DNA from: Corticibacter populi
Lineage (GTDB): Bacteria; Pseudomonadota; Gammaproteobacteria; Burkholderiales; Burkholderiaceae_C
Length of the DNA stretch: 64,000 bases
Direction: 5' to 3'
Assembly: GCF_004217315.1 (NCBI RefSeq)
Contig: NZ_SGWR01000002.1
Coordinates: 978,026-1,042,025, forward strand
Made by a program: the position numbers and the translations under genes. This document shows positions 26,346-36,961 of this stretch, one piece after another. Each line of letters starts with the position of its first letter. Within the stretch, counting starts at the first letter, position 1. The notes below the pieces were generated by a model that saw nothing but the letters and a program-made list of their open reading frames with translations, searched no databases and had not been told where the DNA came from.

Positions 26346-27368
26346 ATGAAGAATCCGCTGTCCCTGCGCCCCGTCCACCACGGCCTGACGGCCTTGATCC
26401 TCTCCGCCGCCGCCTGCCTGGCGCATGCCGGCACCGTCACGGTCTATACCGCACTGGAGGAAGACGAGATCAAGGACTATGTCGCGGCCGCCAAGAAAGA
26501 CATGCCCGACATCGACGTCAAGGTGCTGCGCCTGTCCACCGGCGATCTCGGCCCGCGCATCCTGGCCGAGGCGGCCAATCCCCAGCATGACGTGATCTGG
26601 GGCTGGGCCGTCACCAACATGCTCGACCCGCGCGTGGCGGCACTGCTCGAGCCCTATGCGGCCAAGGGCCGCGAGGCGCTCGATGCCAAATACCGCGCCG
26701 AAGATGGCAAATGGTTTGCCACCACCGGCTACATGGCGGCGTTCTGCGTCAACACCGAGGTGCTCAAGGCCAAGAAGCTGCCGGTGCCCAGGACTTGGGC
26801 CGAACTGGCCGATCCCATCTACAAGGGCGAGGTGGTGATGCCCAACCCGGTGTCTTCGGGCACCGGCTATCTGCAGATTGCCGCGCTGCTGCAGGGCAAG
26901 GGTGAAGAAGAGGGCTGGAAGTACCTCAAGACGCTCGACGGCAATGTGGCGCAGTACATCAAGTCGGGATCGCGCCCGTGCAAGGCGGCGCGCTCCGGCG
27001 AGTTCGGCATTGGTACGTCGCTCGCATTTGCCGCCATGCAGTCGATCGAGGAGGGCTACCCGGTCGAGATGGTGATTCCCAGCGATGGCGCGGGCTACGA
27101 GCTGGAGGCCTCGGGACTGATGGCATCCTCCAGGAACAAGGCCGATGCCCAGCGCTTCCTGGACTGGACGCTCTCGCCGAGCGCGGCGGCCCTGTATGGC
27201 AAATACAAGGAGATCGTGACGATCCCAGGCACGCCGCAGTCCAAGGCGGCCAGGGAGGCCGGCCTGCCCGAAGACCTCTCCACGGTGCTGTTCCCGATGG
27301 ACTTCGCCCAATCTGCCAGGGACCGCGAGACCATCCTCTCGACCTGGCAGAAAACCATCGGCCGCTGA
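26346..27368 (+). CDS. phnS: Periplasmic substrate-binding protein of a 2-aminoethylphosphonate-type ABC transporter
   Basis: 340 residues. The ATG at MKNPLSL is preceded by TGGAGT; an ATG four codons earlier lies within that site. The signal peptide ends AHA/G near residue 28. TVTVYTALEEDEIKDYV, the STGDLGPRILAE loop and DVIWGWAVTNML place it in the Fe(III)/AEP-type extracellular solute-binding family, and specifically resemble the PhnS-like branch annotated for 2-aminoethylphosphonate. It delivers ligand to the ATPase and double-length permease encoded next. Assignment to AEP rests on family resemblance and on the neighbouring PbfA-like enzyme; ferric iron is the main alternative ligand. 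Confidence 0.88.
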   Translation: MKNPLSLRPVHHGLTALILSAAACLAHAGTVTVYTALEEDEIKDYVAAAKKDMPDIDVKVLRLSTGDLGPRILAEAANPQHDVIWGWAVTNMLDPRVAALLEPYAAKGREALDAKYRAEDGKWFATTGYMAAFCVNTEVLKAKKLPVPRTWAELADPIYKGEVVMPNPVSSGTGYLQIAALLQGKGEEEGWKYLKTLDGNVAQYIKSGSRPCKAARSGEFGIGTSLAFAAMQSIEEGYPVEMVIPSDGAGYELEASGLMASSRNKADAQRFLDWTLSPSAAALYGKYKEIVTIPGTPQSKAAREAGLPEDLSTVLFPMDFAQSARDRETILSTWQKTIGR

Positions 27369-27475
27369 GCCGCTGGACTCGCCCCGGCCGGCCGGCGCGC
27401 CGGGGCCGCGCCGCGATGCGATGCACTGCCGTGATGCCTTCGATCGCCAGCCCCTTCCCCACCATTTCGACCTCC

Positions 27476-28515
<1,040 letters not shown>

Positions 28516-28525
<10 letters not shown>

Positions 28526-30192
28526 TCCAACGCCTTTTTCCCGCCGCCCGCCCCGATGTCTCCGGCGCGGCGCTGGACCGCTGGCTGCTGCGCGCCTGTC
28601 TGTGGCTGCCGATGGCGGCGCTGGTGCTGTTCTTCGGCATTCCGATGCTGGGCATCGCCTGGCGCAGCCTGGTCGACGACAGCACCGGCAGCGTCGGCCT
28701 GGGCAATTACCTGGCGCTGATGGATACGCCCGGCGTCTGGCGCGCGGTGCGCAACAGCCTGTTGCTGGGCGTCTCGACGACGCTGCTGACGGTGCTGCTG
28801 GCCTTCGTGGTGGCCTACGGCATCGAGCGCACCGCGATGCCCGGCAAGCGCGTGATCGGCATGGTCATGTCGCTGCCGGTGCTGGCGCCCTCGCTGGTGC
28901 TGGGTCTGGGCCTGATCTTCCTGCTCGGGCGCAATGGTGTGGTCGGCAAAATGTTGGGCATCCGCCCGGATGTGTACGGCTTCTGGGGCCTGCTGCTCGC
29001 TGATGTGCTGTATGCGCTGCCGCAGGCCATTCTGATCATCCGCGCGGCGCTGCGCCATGGCGATGCGCGTCAGTACGAGGCTGCCGAGATGCTGGGCGCG
29101 GGCGGCTGGCGCCAGTTCTTCGACATCACGCTGCCGGGCGTGCGCTATGGCCTGCTGAGCGCGTCCTTCGTGGTCTTCACCATCACCATCACCGACTTCG
29201 GCAACGCCGTGGTGATCGGTGGCGACTTTTCGGTGCTGGCCACCGAGATCTACAACCAAGTCAGCGGTCAGATGAAGTTCGGCATGGGCGCAGTGGTCGG
29301 CATTCTGCTGCTGCTGCCGGCGGCACTGTCGGTGTGGGTCGAGCGCCTGGCCGCCAGGCGCCAGGCCGTGGTGGGCAGCGAAGCGGCGCTGCCGCCGGTG
29401 CCCGGGCGCCTGCCGGCGCGCGATGTGCCGGTGTTCCTGGCATCCGCGGCGCTGGCCACCTGCGTGGTGCTGGTGGTGGGCACGGTGGTGCTGGCGAGCT
29501 TCATCCGCCTCTGGCCCTACAACCTCAGCCTGACGCTGCGCCATTACGACATCCACACGGCTGGCGGCTACACCTCGCTGTGGACTTCGGTGTGGATCTC
29601 GGCGCTGGCGGCGTTCATCGGCACGGTCCTGCTGTTCATGCTCACCTTCGGCGTGCGGCGCATGCCGGGCCGGCTGGCGGGCGCGGCGGCACTGCTGTCC
29701 TCGATGCCGGTGGCCGTGCCGGGGCTGGTGCTGGGCCTCTCGTACGTGTTCGCCTTCAACAGCGCCACCATGCCCTGGGGCCTGCTGTATGGCTCGGCGG
29801 TGCTGATCGCGTTCTGCAACTACATCCACTACCACACCCAGGGCTATGCCACCATGATGACCGGCATGCGCAACGTACCGGTGGCGCTGGAGGATGCCAC
29901 CACGGTGATGGGCGGCGGCGTCGCGCGCATCCTCGGCGATGTCTATCTGCCGGCCGTGCGCACCACGCTGGTGGCGGTGGCGCTGTTTCTTTTCATGCGC
30001 TCGATGGTGACGCTCTCGGCGGTGATTTTCCTGGTCTCGCCATCGCTGCCGCTGGCGGCCGTGACCGTGATGCGACTCGACGAGGCCGGTTTTACCTCGC
30101 AGGCCGCCGCGTTCTCGACCTGCATCATGGCCATTGTTGCTACCATTGCTGCGCTGCTGCACCGGCTGACGCGTCCGCGCCACAGACGGTGA
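28516..30192 (+). CDS. phnU: Fused double-domain ABC permease, 2-aminoethylphosphonate type
   Basis: 558 residues with AGGAGA before the ATG. Two BPD_transp_1 domains are joined head to tail. Each has a cytoplasmic EAA loop: EAAEMLGAGGWRQFFDITLP in the first half and EDATTVMGGGVARILGDVYLP in the second. About a dozen hydrophobic segments are visible. Enteric AEP systems use two separate permeases (PhnU, PhnV); the fused form is the type found with PhnS2/PhnT in proteobacteria. Iron importers of the FbpB type share this layout, so ligand identity is inferred from context. Confidence 0.9.
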
Positions 30193-30200
30193 GGCACGGC

Positions 30201-30225
30201 GAAGGCGGCGCCTGTGCCGCCTTTC
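30201..30225 (+). terminator. Weak terminator-like hairpin after the permease gene
   Basis: AAGGCGGC (30202-30209) pairs with GCCGCCTT (30216-30223) across a 6-nt loop; only a short T run follows, so partial read-through into the DeoR gene is likely. Confidence 0.45.
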
Positions 30226-30238
30226 ATCCGCCCCAGCC

Positions 30239-31015
30239 ATGATCCAAGAAGCCCGTCTCCATCGCATCCGCGCCCTCCTGTCGACCTTCAATCAGGTCAG
30301 CACTGAACGCATCGCCCAGGACCTGGGAGTGTCGCGCGAGACCGTGCGCCGCGACATCCTCGAGCTCGAAGGGCAGGGCGCACTGCGACGTGTGCATGGC
30401 GGCGTGGTGGCCACCGAGCCCCAGCCGGAGTTGCCCCTGGCGGTGCGCCAGAGCGTGCATGCGCGCGAGAAGCGCGCCATCGCCCGCGCCGCGGTGCAGC
30501 TGGTGCAGCCGGGCCAGACGCTGTTTCTCGATACCGGCTCGACGACCATGCTGCTCGCCGAGGAACTCTCCACCATGAGCGGCCTGACCATCATCACCAA
30601 TGGCCTGCATGTGGCGCAGAAACTCGCGGCGGCCGACACCCAGCGGCAGTCGGGCAACGAGGTGATCCTGCTCGGCGGCATGGTGCAGCCGTCCCTGGCG
30701 GCCACGTATGGCGACCACACGGTGGCCGAGATCCACCGCTATTGCGCGGATGTGGCGCTGCTCTCGCCGGTGGGGCTCAGCAGCGTCAACGGCGCCACCA
30801 GCTTCGAGCACCGCGAGGCCGCCGTCGCACGCGCCATGGGCGAGCGCGCCCGGCGCCTGATCATCCTGGCCGACAGCAGCAAGCTCGGCCAGAGCAGCCG
30901 CGTGGTGTATGCCGAGCCGCAGGCCATCGACGTCATCGTCACCGATGCCGGCGCGCGCGATCTGCCGGAGCTGCCGCAATGGAGCGGGCAGCGCTGCCAG
31001 GTGGTGCTGGCCTGA
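30239..31015 (+). CDS. DeoR/GlpR-family transcriptional regulator
   Basis: 258 residues. The N-terminal winged helix (STERIAQDLGVSRETVRRDILELEGQGALRRVHGG, residues ~21-55) has the DeoR signature. The C-terminal DeoRC sensor domain contains LFLDTGSTTMLLAEEL, LTIITNGLHVA, VILLGGMVQPS and LLSPVGLSSVNG. DeoR regulators usually sense phosphorylated sugars or other small phosphorylated compounds. The gene ends the transporter operon (46-nt gap), so it probably controls that operon and the divergent PLP enzyme gene. It is convergent with lnt, 19 nt away. Confidence 0.93.
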   Translation: MIQEARLHRIRALLSTFNQVSTERIAQDLGVSRETVRRDILELEGQGALRRVHGGVVATEPQPELPLAVRQSVHAREKRAIARAAVQLVQPGQTLFLDTGSTTMLLAEELSTMSGLTIITNGLHVAQKLAAADTQRQSGNEVILLGGMVQPSLAATYGDHTVAEIHRYCADVALLSPVGLSSVNGATSFEHREAAVARAMGERARRLIILADSSKLGQSSRVVYAEPQAIDVIVTDAGARDLPELPQWSGQRCQVVLA

Positions 31016-31034
31016 TTGCCCCGGATCCGGCTGG

Positions 31035-32699
31035 TCAGCGCATCGGCGGCAGGCGGCGCCAGAGCGCGCCGCTGGCGATCACCACTGCCAGTGCCGCCAG
31101 CCAGGCCGGCCAGAGGCCGAAGCGTCCGGCCCAGCGGGCAAACGGCGTGATGCTGGCGGCGGCGCCATCCTGGCCGATGCCGCGCACCTCGCCATGCAGC
31201 ACCGTGCGGGTGGCGCGGGGCGCCAGCGCCTGCACCTGGCCGCGGTGGTCGATGATGGCCGTGGCGCCGGTGTTGGTGGCGCGCACCATCGGGCGTTCCA
31301 GCTCCAGCGTGCGCATGCGGCTGATGTGCAGGTGCTGGTCCACCGCCGCGCCGTTGCCGAACCAGCCGATATTGCTGAAGTTGACCAGCACGGTGGGTGC
31401 CTGCGCGGCATCCGCAAAGCGCAGTGCCAGCTCTTCGCCGAACAAATCCTCATAGCAGATGTTGGGCGCGAAGCGCTCGCCCTTCCATTCGAACGGTGCC
31501 TGCACCGCGGCGCCGCGGCTGAAGTCGTCCAGCGGGATGTCCATCATGTCGTTGAACCACTGGAACATCGGCGGCACGAATTCGCCGAATGGCACAAGAT
31601 GGTGCTTGCTGTAGGTGTAGACCGGCGCGCCCGGCTGGAAGCCCTCGACCGAGTTGGTGTAGCCATCGATCGGGTTGCCCAGCGGAATGCCGGTCAGCAT
31701 GGCGCGTCCGCCGCCTGCGTCGTCCGCGAGGAACGGCGCGGTGACGACGGCGTAATAGCCGATCGGCAGCATTTCCTTGAGTACCGGGATGGCCGTCTCC
31801 GGGGCGATGACCAGGTCGGCGCGGCTGTCGACGAACTGGCCGCCATACCACTGCAGCGACTCCATCACGCCGGTTTGCATGTCGAACTTTTCGGCGATCG
31901 GGATGTTACCCTGCAGCAGCGCCAGCGAAACCGCCGGGCGCTGCTGCAGGGCGGCGTCGACCCGGGCGAACTGGCGCAGCTGCCACTGGTGGCCGAAATG
32001 GCCGGCAGCGCCCAGCAAGGCCAGCCAGGCGAAGGCCGAGAGCATGCGCGGGAGGCTGATCGGCAGGCGCGAGACGCTGATGAAGCGCCCAAGGATGTAG
32101 CCCAGCACGCCCATCAGCGCGAAGGCTGCCAGCGCCGCGAACACGGCGGCCGAGGCACCCACACCATAGACGCCGACATAGCGCGCCAGCCAGGCCAGCG
32201 GCCCGTCGATCTGCGCGTAACCCACCGCACCCCATGGAAAACCCGTCAGCAACTGGCCGCGCGCGAGTTCGGCCAGCGTCCAGCAGCCGGCGAACAGCAG
32301 TGCACTGGCCAGAAAGCTGCGCACCCGCAACTGCCAGTACAGCATGCCTGCCAGCACATAGTAGAGCGCCAGTGCCCCGGCCAGTGCCAGCACGCCACCG
32401 GCGGCCAGCGGCGCCGGCAGGCCGCCATACGTATGCATGGAGATGAAGAGCCACCAGAACACGCCGGCGAGCCAGCTGGTGGCGAACCACCAGCTGCGCC
32501 AGGCCGCCTGGCGCAGGCTGCGGCTGCCGTCGAGGAACAGGAAGAAGCCGGCCATCGCCGCGATCTGCACCCACCAGTGGGCCTGGCCCTGCCGGTCTGC
32601 CAACGCCCAGGCCTGCAGGCCGCCGAGCACCGGCAGCAGCACCAGGGCCAACAGGCGGGCAAAGCGGATCAGGCGGTGTTCGGTGACGAGGTAGGACAT
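31035..32699 (-). CDS. lnt: Apolipoprotein N-acyltransferase
   Basis: 554 residues from MSYLVTEHR. Six or more membrane segments occupy residues ~10-220, then a periplasmic nitrilase-like domain. Catalytic triad context is visible: Glu in IAPETAIP, the Lys-bearing loop following, and Cys in NICYEDLFGEEL. A last hydrophobic helix lies near the C-terminus. It adds the third acyl chain to lipoproteins. In E. coli and many betaproteobacteria it sits in a ybeZ-ybeY-corC-lnt cluster; here corC is its upstream neighbour (135-nt gap, same strand), but phoH-ybeY are ~30 kb away. Confidence 0.95.
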   Translation of the reverse strand: MSYLVTEHRLIRFARLLALVLLPVLGGLQAWALADRQGQAHWWVQIAAMAGFFLFLDGSRSLRQAAWRSWWFATSWLAGVFWWLFISMHTYGGLPAPLAAGGVLALAGALALYYVLAGMLYWQLRVRSFLASALLFAGCWTLAELARGQLLTGFPWGAVGYAQIDGPLAWLARYVGVYGVGASAAVFAALAAFALMGVLGYILGRFISVSRLPISLPRMLSAFAWLALLGAAGHFGHQWQLRQFARVDAALQQRPAVSLALLQGNIPIAEKFDMQTGVMESLQWYGGQFVDSRADLVIAPETAIPVLKEMLPIGYYAVVTAPFLADDAGGGRAMLTGIPLGNPIDGYTNSVEGFQPGAPVYTYSKHHLVPFGEFVPPMFQWFNDMMDIPLDDFSRGAAVQAPFEWKGERFAPNICYEDLFGEELALRFADAAQAPTVLVNFSNIGWFGNGAAVDQHLHISRMRTLELERPMVRATNTGATAIIDHRGQVQALAPRATRTVLHGEVRGIGQDGAAASITPFARWAGRFGLWPAWLAALAVVIASGALWRRLPPMR

Positions 32700-32834
32700 G
32701 GCAGGCGCTCGGGGCGGGTTGGCGATGCCGCCCATTGTGCCGCCTTTGGCAGGGCGACCGGCCCTGGTGCGGCCGTTCGCCGACGCTGGCGCACCTTTGC
32801 TTGCGCCGGCGCCGTCACCGACCCCGGTGGTGTT

Positions 32835-33716
32835 TCAGCCGGCTTCGGCCGCGTCGCTCGGCAGGCGGCTGACGCGGAACCAGCGCACCGCACCCCCCCT
32901 GGCGTGCAGCACCAGGAAGTTCAGGCCACCCAGATGCAGGCTCTCGCCGCGCGAAGGCACGTGGCCGAGCTGGTGCGCGACCAGGCCACCGATGGTCTCG
33001 ACCTCGTCCTCGAGCTCTTCGGGCAGCAGCCTGACCTCGAAGGCGTCCTCGACGCGCTCGATGGGGGTGTCGCCGCTGACGCGCCAGCTGTTGTCGGCCA
33101 GCGCGAAGATGTCGCCCTCATCCTCGGGAATGTCGAACTCGTCCTCGATTTCGCCGACGATCTCCTCGAGCACGTCCTCGATGGTGACCAGCCCGGAGAT
33201 GCGCCCGAATTCGTCGATCAGCACCGCCATGTGGTTGCGGTGCAGGCGGAACTCGCGCAGCAGGTCGTAGAGGCGCTTGGACTCGGGCAGCAACAGCGGC
33301 GGGCGCAGCAGCGCGCGCACGTTCAGCTCCGGCGCGCGCTGGAGCTTGAGCAGGTCCTTGGCCAGCAGCACGCCGATGATGTTCTCGCGCGAATCCTGGT
33401 AGACGGGAAAGCGCGAATGTGCGGTGTGGATGACTTCGCGCAGGTTGTCCTCGAAAGGCGCGTTGGCATCGAGCATGTCGATGCGCGGCGCCGCCACCAT
33501 GACGTCGGCGGCGGTGAGGCTGGCCATGCGGATCACCCGTTCGAGCATGATGCGCACGTCGGCATCGATGACGTCATTGCCCTCGGCGGCGTTGATGACC
33601 TCGATCAGCGCGTCGGTCGAGTCCGGCGCGGGATGCAGCAGTTCGGCGATGCGCTGGCGCAGGCTGCGTTTGTCGGGGTTTTCCGCAGGTCGCGGGGGAG
33701 GCTGGTCGGAGCTCAC
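32835..33716 (-). CDS. corC: CorC/YbeX-type CBS-domain protein
   Basis: 293 residues from a GTG start (MSSDQPPPRP); no ATG fits. The N-terminal acidic region has RSLRQRIAELLHPAPDSTDALIEVI. Two CBS motifs follow (DVMVAAPRIDMLD...HSRFPVYQDSRENIIGVL and the RNHMAVLIDEFGRISGLVT repeat), and then the CorC_HlyC transporter-associated domain (LPEELEDEVETIGGLVAHQLGHVP). There are no membrane segments, so this is the soluble YbeX type, linked to ribosome metabolism and Mg/Co efflux. It is upstream of lnt on the same strand. Confidence 0.93.
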   Translation of the reverse strand: MSSDQPPPRPAENPDKRSLRQRIAELLHPAPDSTDALIEVINAAEGNDVIDADVRIMLERVIRMASLTAADVMVAAPRIDMLDANAPFEDNLREVIHTAHSRFPVYQDSRENIIGVLLAKDLLKLQRAPELNVRALLRPPLLLPESKRLYDLLREFRLHRNHMAVLIDEFGRISGLVTIEDVLEEIVGEIEDEFDIPEDEGDIFALADNSWRVSGDTPIERVEDAFEVRLLPEELEDEVETIGGLVAHQLGHVPSRGESLHLGGLNFLVLHARGGAVRWFRVSRLPSDAAEAG

Positions 33717-33880
33717 TGTGGTGAAAGCGCTCGGCGGTTGTTGGACACCGTGCAAGCATAGCGGATGTTGGCCGTGCGGCCCGTTTCGGGGCGGGCGCAG
33801 GGCCCCTTCATGGTGGCAAGTGTTGCATTTGCCCCATGTCCGCCATGCCGGCGCGTGCCAGCGGTGTTCCGGACCCGGCG

Positions 33881-35533
33881 TCAGATGTCGATCGCCTGCG
33901 CCGAGCCGACCTGGCGGCGCAACTCGAACTTCTGGATCTTGCCGGTGCTGGTCTTGGGCAGTGCCCCGAACACCACGGCCCTGGGCACCTTGAAGCCGGC
34001 CAGGTGCTGCTTGCAGTGCGCGACGATGTCCTCGGCCGTCACGTCGGCGCCTTCCTTGAGTTCGACGAAGGCGCAGGGCGTCTCGCCCCACTTCGGGTCG
34101 GGCTTGGCCACCACCGCGGCGCCGAGCACGGCCGGATGGCGGTAGAGCACGTCCTCGACCTCGATCGAGGAGATATTCTCGCCGCCGGAGATGATGATGT
34201 CCTTGCTGCGGTCCTTGATCTTGATGTAGCCGTCCGGGTACTGCACCGCCAGGTCGCCCGAGTGGAACCAGCCGCCGGCGAAGGCCTTCTCGGTGGCGGC
34301 CGGGTTTTTCAGGTAGCCCTTCATGGCGATGTTGCCGCGGAACATGATCTCGCCCATGGTCTCGCCGTCCCAGGGTACCGGCGCCAGCGTCTCGGGGTCG
34401 AGCACGCGCGCTTCCTGCTCCAGGTGGTAGCGCACGCCCTGGCGGGCATTGAGTTGCGCGCGCGCGCCGATCTCCAGCGTATCCCAGTCGGTGTGCTTGG
34501 CGCAGACGGTCGCCGGGCCATAAACCTCGGTGAGACCATAGACATGGGTGAGATCGAAGCCCAGCTCCTCCATGCCCTCGATCATCGAGGCCGGCGGTGC
34601 GGCGCCGGCCACCATGGCCTTGACGCCGGCCGGCACGCCCTCCTTGAGCGAAGGCGGCGCGTTGACCAGCAGGCTGTGTACGATGGGTGCGCCGCAATAA
34701 TGCGTCACGCCATGGTCGCGGATGGCATCGAAGATGGCCGCGGCATCGACGCGCCGCAGGCAGACGTTGATGCCGGCCCGCGCCGCCACTGTCCATGGGA
34801 AGCACCAGCCGTTGCAGTGGAACATCGGCAGCGTCCACAGATAGACCGGGTGCTTGGGGATGTCCCATTCCAGTATGTTGGAGACGGCGTTGAGCGCCGC
34901 GCCGCGGTGGTGGTAGACCACGCCCTTCGGGTCGCCGGTGGTGCCGCTGGTGTAGTTGAGCGCGATCGCGTCCCATTCGTCGGCGGGGCGCTGCCAGTTG
35001 AAGTCGGGGTCGCCGCCGGCGAGGAAATCCTCATAGTCCTGCGCATCGGGCCATTCGGCGGTGGCCGGGCCGAACAGCGCATCCTGCACCGTGATCAGCT
35101 TCAGCGGTTGCTCGCGCTTGCGCAGCGGCAGCGCGCGGGCGATCAGCCGGGCGAACTCCGGATCGACGATCAAGGCCTTGGCCTCGCCATGATCGAGCAT
35201 GAAAGCAATGGTTTCCGCATCCAGCCGGGTATTGAGCGTGTTGAGCACGGCGCCAGCCATCGGAATGCCGAAATGCGCTTCGACCATCGGCGGCGTATTG
35301 GGCAGCATCACCGCCACGGTGTCGTTCTTGCCGATGCCTGCCTGCTGCAGCGCGCTGGCGAGCTGACGGCTGCGCCGATAGGTCTGTTCCCAGTTGCGGC
35401 GCAAATCGCCATGAATCACGGCCAGGCGCTCCGGATAAACCTCGGCGGTGCGCCGGATGAAATCCAGCGGGCTCAGGGCCGAGAAATTGGCGGCGGTTTT
35501 GTCGAGCTGCTGATCGTAGGGGCTGTTGGGCAT
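33881..35533 (-). CDS. AMP-dependent acyl-CoA synthetase (medium/long-chain type)
   Basis: 550 residues with AGGAGA before the ATG. The ANL fold has P-loop YTSGTTGDPKG at 194-204, GLTEVYGPATVC (A5), YPDGYIKIKDRSKDIIISGGENIS (A7-A8) and the A10 lysine in PKTSTGKIQKFELR. It resembles the 'acyl-CoA synthetase' group used for medium-chain, branched or aromatic acids in Burkholderiales. No beta-oxidation or aromatic pathway gene is adjacent, so the substrate is open. It appears monocistronic. Confidence 0.93.
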   Translation of the reverse strand: MPNSPYDQQLDKTAANFSALSPLDFIRRTAEVYPERLAVIHGDLRRNWEQTYRRSRQLASALQQAGIGKNDTVAVMLPNTPPMVEAHFGIPMAGAVLNTLNTRLDAETIAFMLDHGEAKALIVDPEFARLIARALPLRKREQPLKLITVQDALFGPATAEWPDAQDYEDFLAGGDPDFNWQRPADEWDAIALNYTSGTTGDPKGVVYHHRGAALNAVSNILEWDIPKHPVYLWTLPMFHCNGWCFPWTVAARAGINVCLRRVDAAAIFDAIRDHGVTHYCGAPIVHSLLVNAPPSLKEGVPAGVKAMVAGAAPPASMIEGMEELGFDLTHVYGLTEVYGPATVCAKHTDWDTLEIGARAQLNARQGVRYHLEQEARVLDPETLAPVPWDGETMGEIMFRGNIAMKGYLKNPAATEKAFAGGWFHSGDLAVQYPDGYIKIKDRSKDIIISGGENISSIEVEDVLYRHPAVLGAAVVAKPDPKWGETPCAFVELKEGADVTAEDIVAHCKQHLAGFKVPRAVVFGALPKTSTGKIQKFELRRQVGSAQAIDI

Positions 35534-36099
35534 GGGATGGTCTCCTGGATTATCGATGGTGCCGTGATGCACGCGCAATCGCCGCCACCGGTATGGAAAT
35601 TGTAGGTAATTGAGTGGCCGCGGGGCCGCATGGAATACCGGCGATTCATTCAACTTTAGTCGTATTCGGCATCCGCTCGGCCGCATCGCTACCGGTATTG
35701 GCTGCCTGCGTGCCGGCACCGCCTGTGTGAACAGGCCCCGGGCGATGGACATGAATGCGGAAAATCCGGTTCCGGCCGGTCGGCATGTCCGCGGATTTCG
35801 CGTCTTTGCCTGACGCTCACCGGTTGAATCGATAAACCCGTCAAATGCCCGAATAGGGTGCGATGAATATCGATGGGCGCCTCGAATTGGCTGAAAAAGC
35901 AACTTGTTACATTTATTGACAATAAAATCGTTGCCTTGCGCTGGACGAGGGGTCTGCTTGACGTGAGAATCGCCCAAGACGTAATCTGGATGGGATTCCA
36001 TGGGTGCAGGGATTGCATATGGACTCGACAATCGATTGGACATTCGGCCCTCCTCATTTGCGTTATCAATCAATGTATTTCTTGGAATAGGAGAATTTG
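35534..36099. other. Long gene-free stretch upstream of the histone-like gene, with a promoter-proximal palindrome
   Basis: 566 bp without a credible gene; short open frames here have no ribosome sites or recognisable features. The right half is AT-richer and contains the palindrome TTTATTGACAATAAA (35912-35926, 7-bp arms around one base), ~175 bp before the histone-like start. A TTGACA lies inside it. AGGAGA is placed 5 nt before the next gene's ATG. The length suggests a long leader or upstream regulatory region. Confidence 0.5.
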
Positions 36100-36852
36100 A
36101 TGGCGACCAACAAAAAGTCTGCAGCCAAGCCTGCCACGAGCAAGCCGGTGGCCAAGAAGCCTGCAGAAACCAAAAAGGCGAAAAGTGCTGATGCAACGCC
36201 TGTAGCGAAGAAAGTCGCCACCAAGAAAGCCGAAGCCGCTCCAAAGGCCGCCGCCAAGCCCGCTGCGACCAAGCCTGCCGCCAAGCCGGCCAAGACCAGC
36301 AAAACCGTGGCTGTGAAGAAGGCCGCCAGCAAGCCGGCCACCCCCCCGGTCGCCGAGGCCAAGGTCGCCGCGCCTGCCGCGGCAGTGAAGAAGCCGGCAG
36401 CCAAGAAGCCCGTGGCCAAGAAAGTGGCCGTGAAGAAGACGGCTGCACCGGTGGCGAAGAAGGCTCCTGCCAAGAAGGCCGCCGCTCCGGCTGCCAAGAA
36501 GACGGCGGCGGTCAAGGCGCCGGCGGTGAAGAAGGCCGTGGCCAAGAAGCCCGCCGCCGCGCCCGCCACCAAGCCTGCAGCCTCCGCCCCCAAGGCTGTG
36601 AAGACAACCACCAAGACCACCAAGGCCGCAGCGGCTCCGAAGGCAGCAGCCAAGACCGCTGCCGCGCCCAAGCCTGCTGCCAAGCCCACCACCAAGGCCA
36701 AGTCGGCAGCTGCCAAACCCGCTCCTGCGGCCAAGGCAGCCAAGCCGGCCGCCGCCAAGAAGCCTGCCAAGGCCGCCGCCAGCAAGCCGGTGGTCAAGAC
36801 CACGCTGCAGCCCAAGGCGGCCTGGCCTTTCCCGACCAGCCCCAAGCCCTGA
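36100..36852 (+). CDS. Histone H1-like Lys/Ala/Pro-rich DNA-binding protein
   Basis: 250 residues composed almost entirely of Ala, Lys, Pro, Thr and Val in KPAAKK, VAKK and AAPK-type repeats, with no hydrophobic core. AGGAGA precedes the ATG. The C-terminal cap (LQPKAAWPFPTSPKP) ends in the WPFPT-type motif seen in betaproteobacterial histone H1-like proteins such as those of Bordetella. Such proteins bind DNA through unfolded basic tails and compact the nucleoid; repeat number varies within species. The lysine-rich body is a plausible substrate for the SET-domain protein encoded at 21.1 kb. Confidence 0.93.
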   Translation: MATNKKSAAKPATSKPVAKKPAETKKAKSADATPVAKKVATKKAEAAPKAAAKPAATKPAAKPAKTSKTVAVKKAASKPATPPVAEAKVAAPAAAVKKPAAKKPVAKKVAVKKTAAPVAKKAPAKKAAAPAAKKTAAVKAPAVKKAVAKKPAAAPATKPAASAPKAVKTTTKTTKAAAAPKAAAKTAAAPKPAAKPTTKAKSAAAKPAPAAKAAKPAAAKKPAKAAASKPVVKTTLQPKAAWPFPTSPKP

Positions 36853-36897
36853 TCGGTCCGGCGTCGTCCATGAGGGCGACGCAGCAGCCAAGGTGAA

Positions 36898-36923
36898 AAA
36901 AGCCGCTCATTGGAGCGGCTTTT
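36898..36923. terminator. Bidirectional intrinsic terminator between the histone-like gene and glcB
   Basis: AAAAGCCGCTC pairs with GAGCGGCTTTT around a 4-nt loop. T runs on both strands allow termination of both convergent genes. Confidence 0.88.
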
Positions 36924-36961
36924 GCTTTGGAGCCTGCCCGTCGGGCAGAGTCAACAGGTTC

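Noticed and set aside
35610..36100. Two short plus-strand frames (67 and 75 codons) before the histone-like gene
   Set aside because: No ribosome sites, no signal or domain, and the composition of non-coding DNA.
36100..36852. Tandem DNA repeat or CRISPR-like array
   Set aside because: The repetition comes from Lys/Ala/Pro codons of the histone-like protein; there is no regular repeat-spacer structure.
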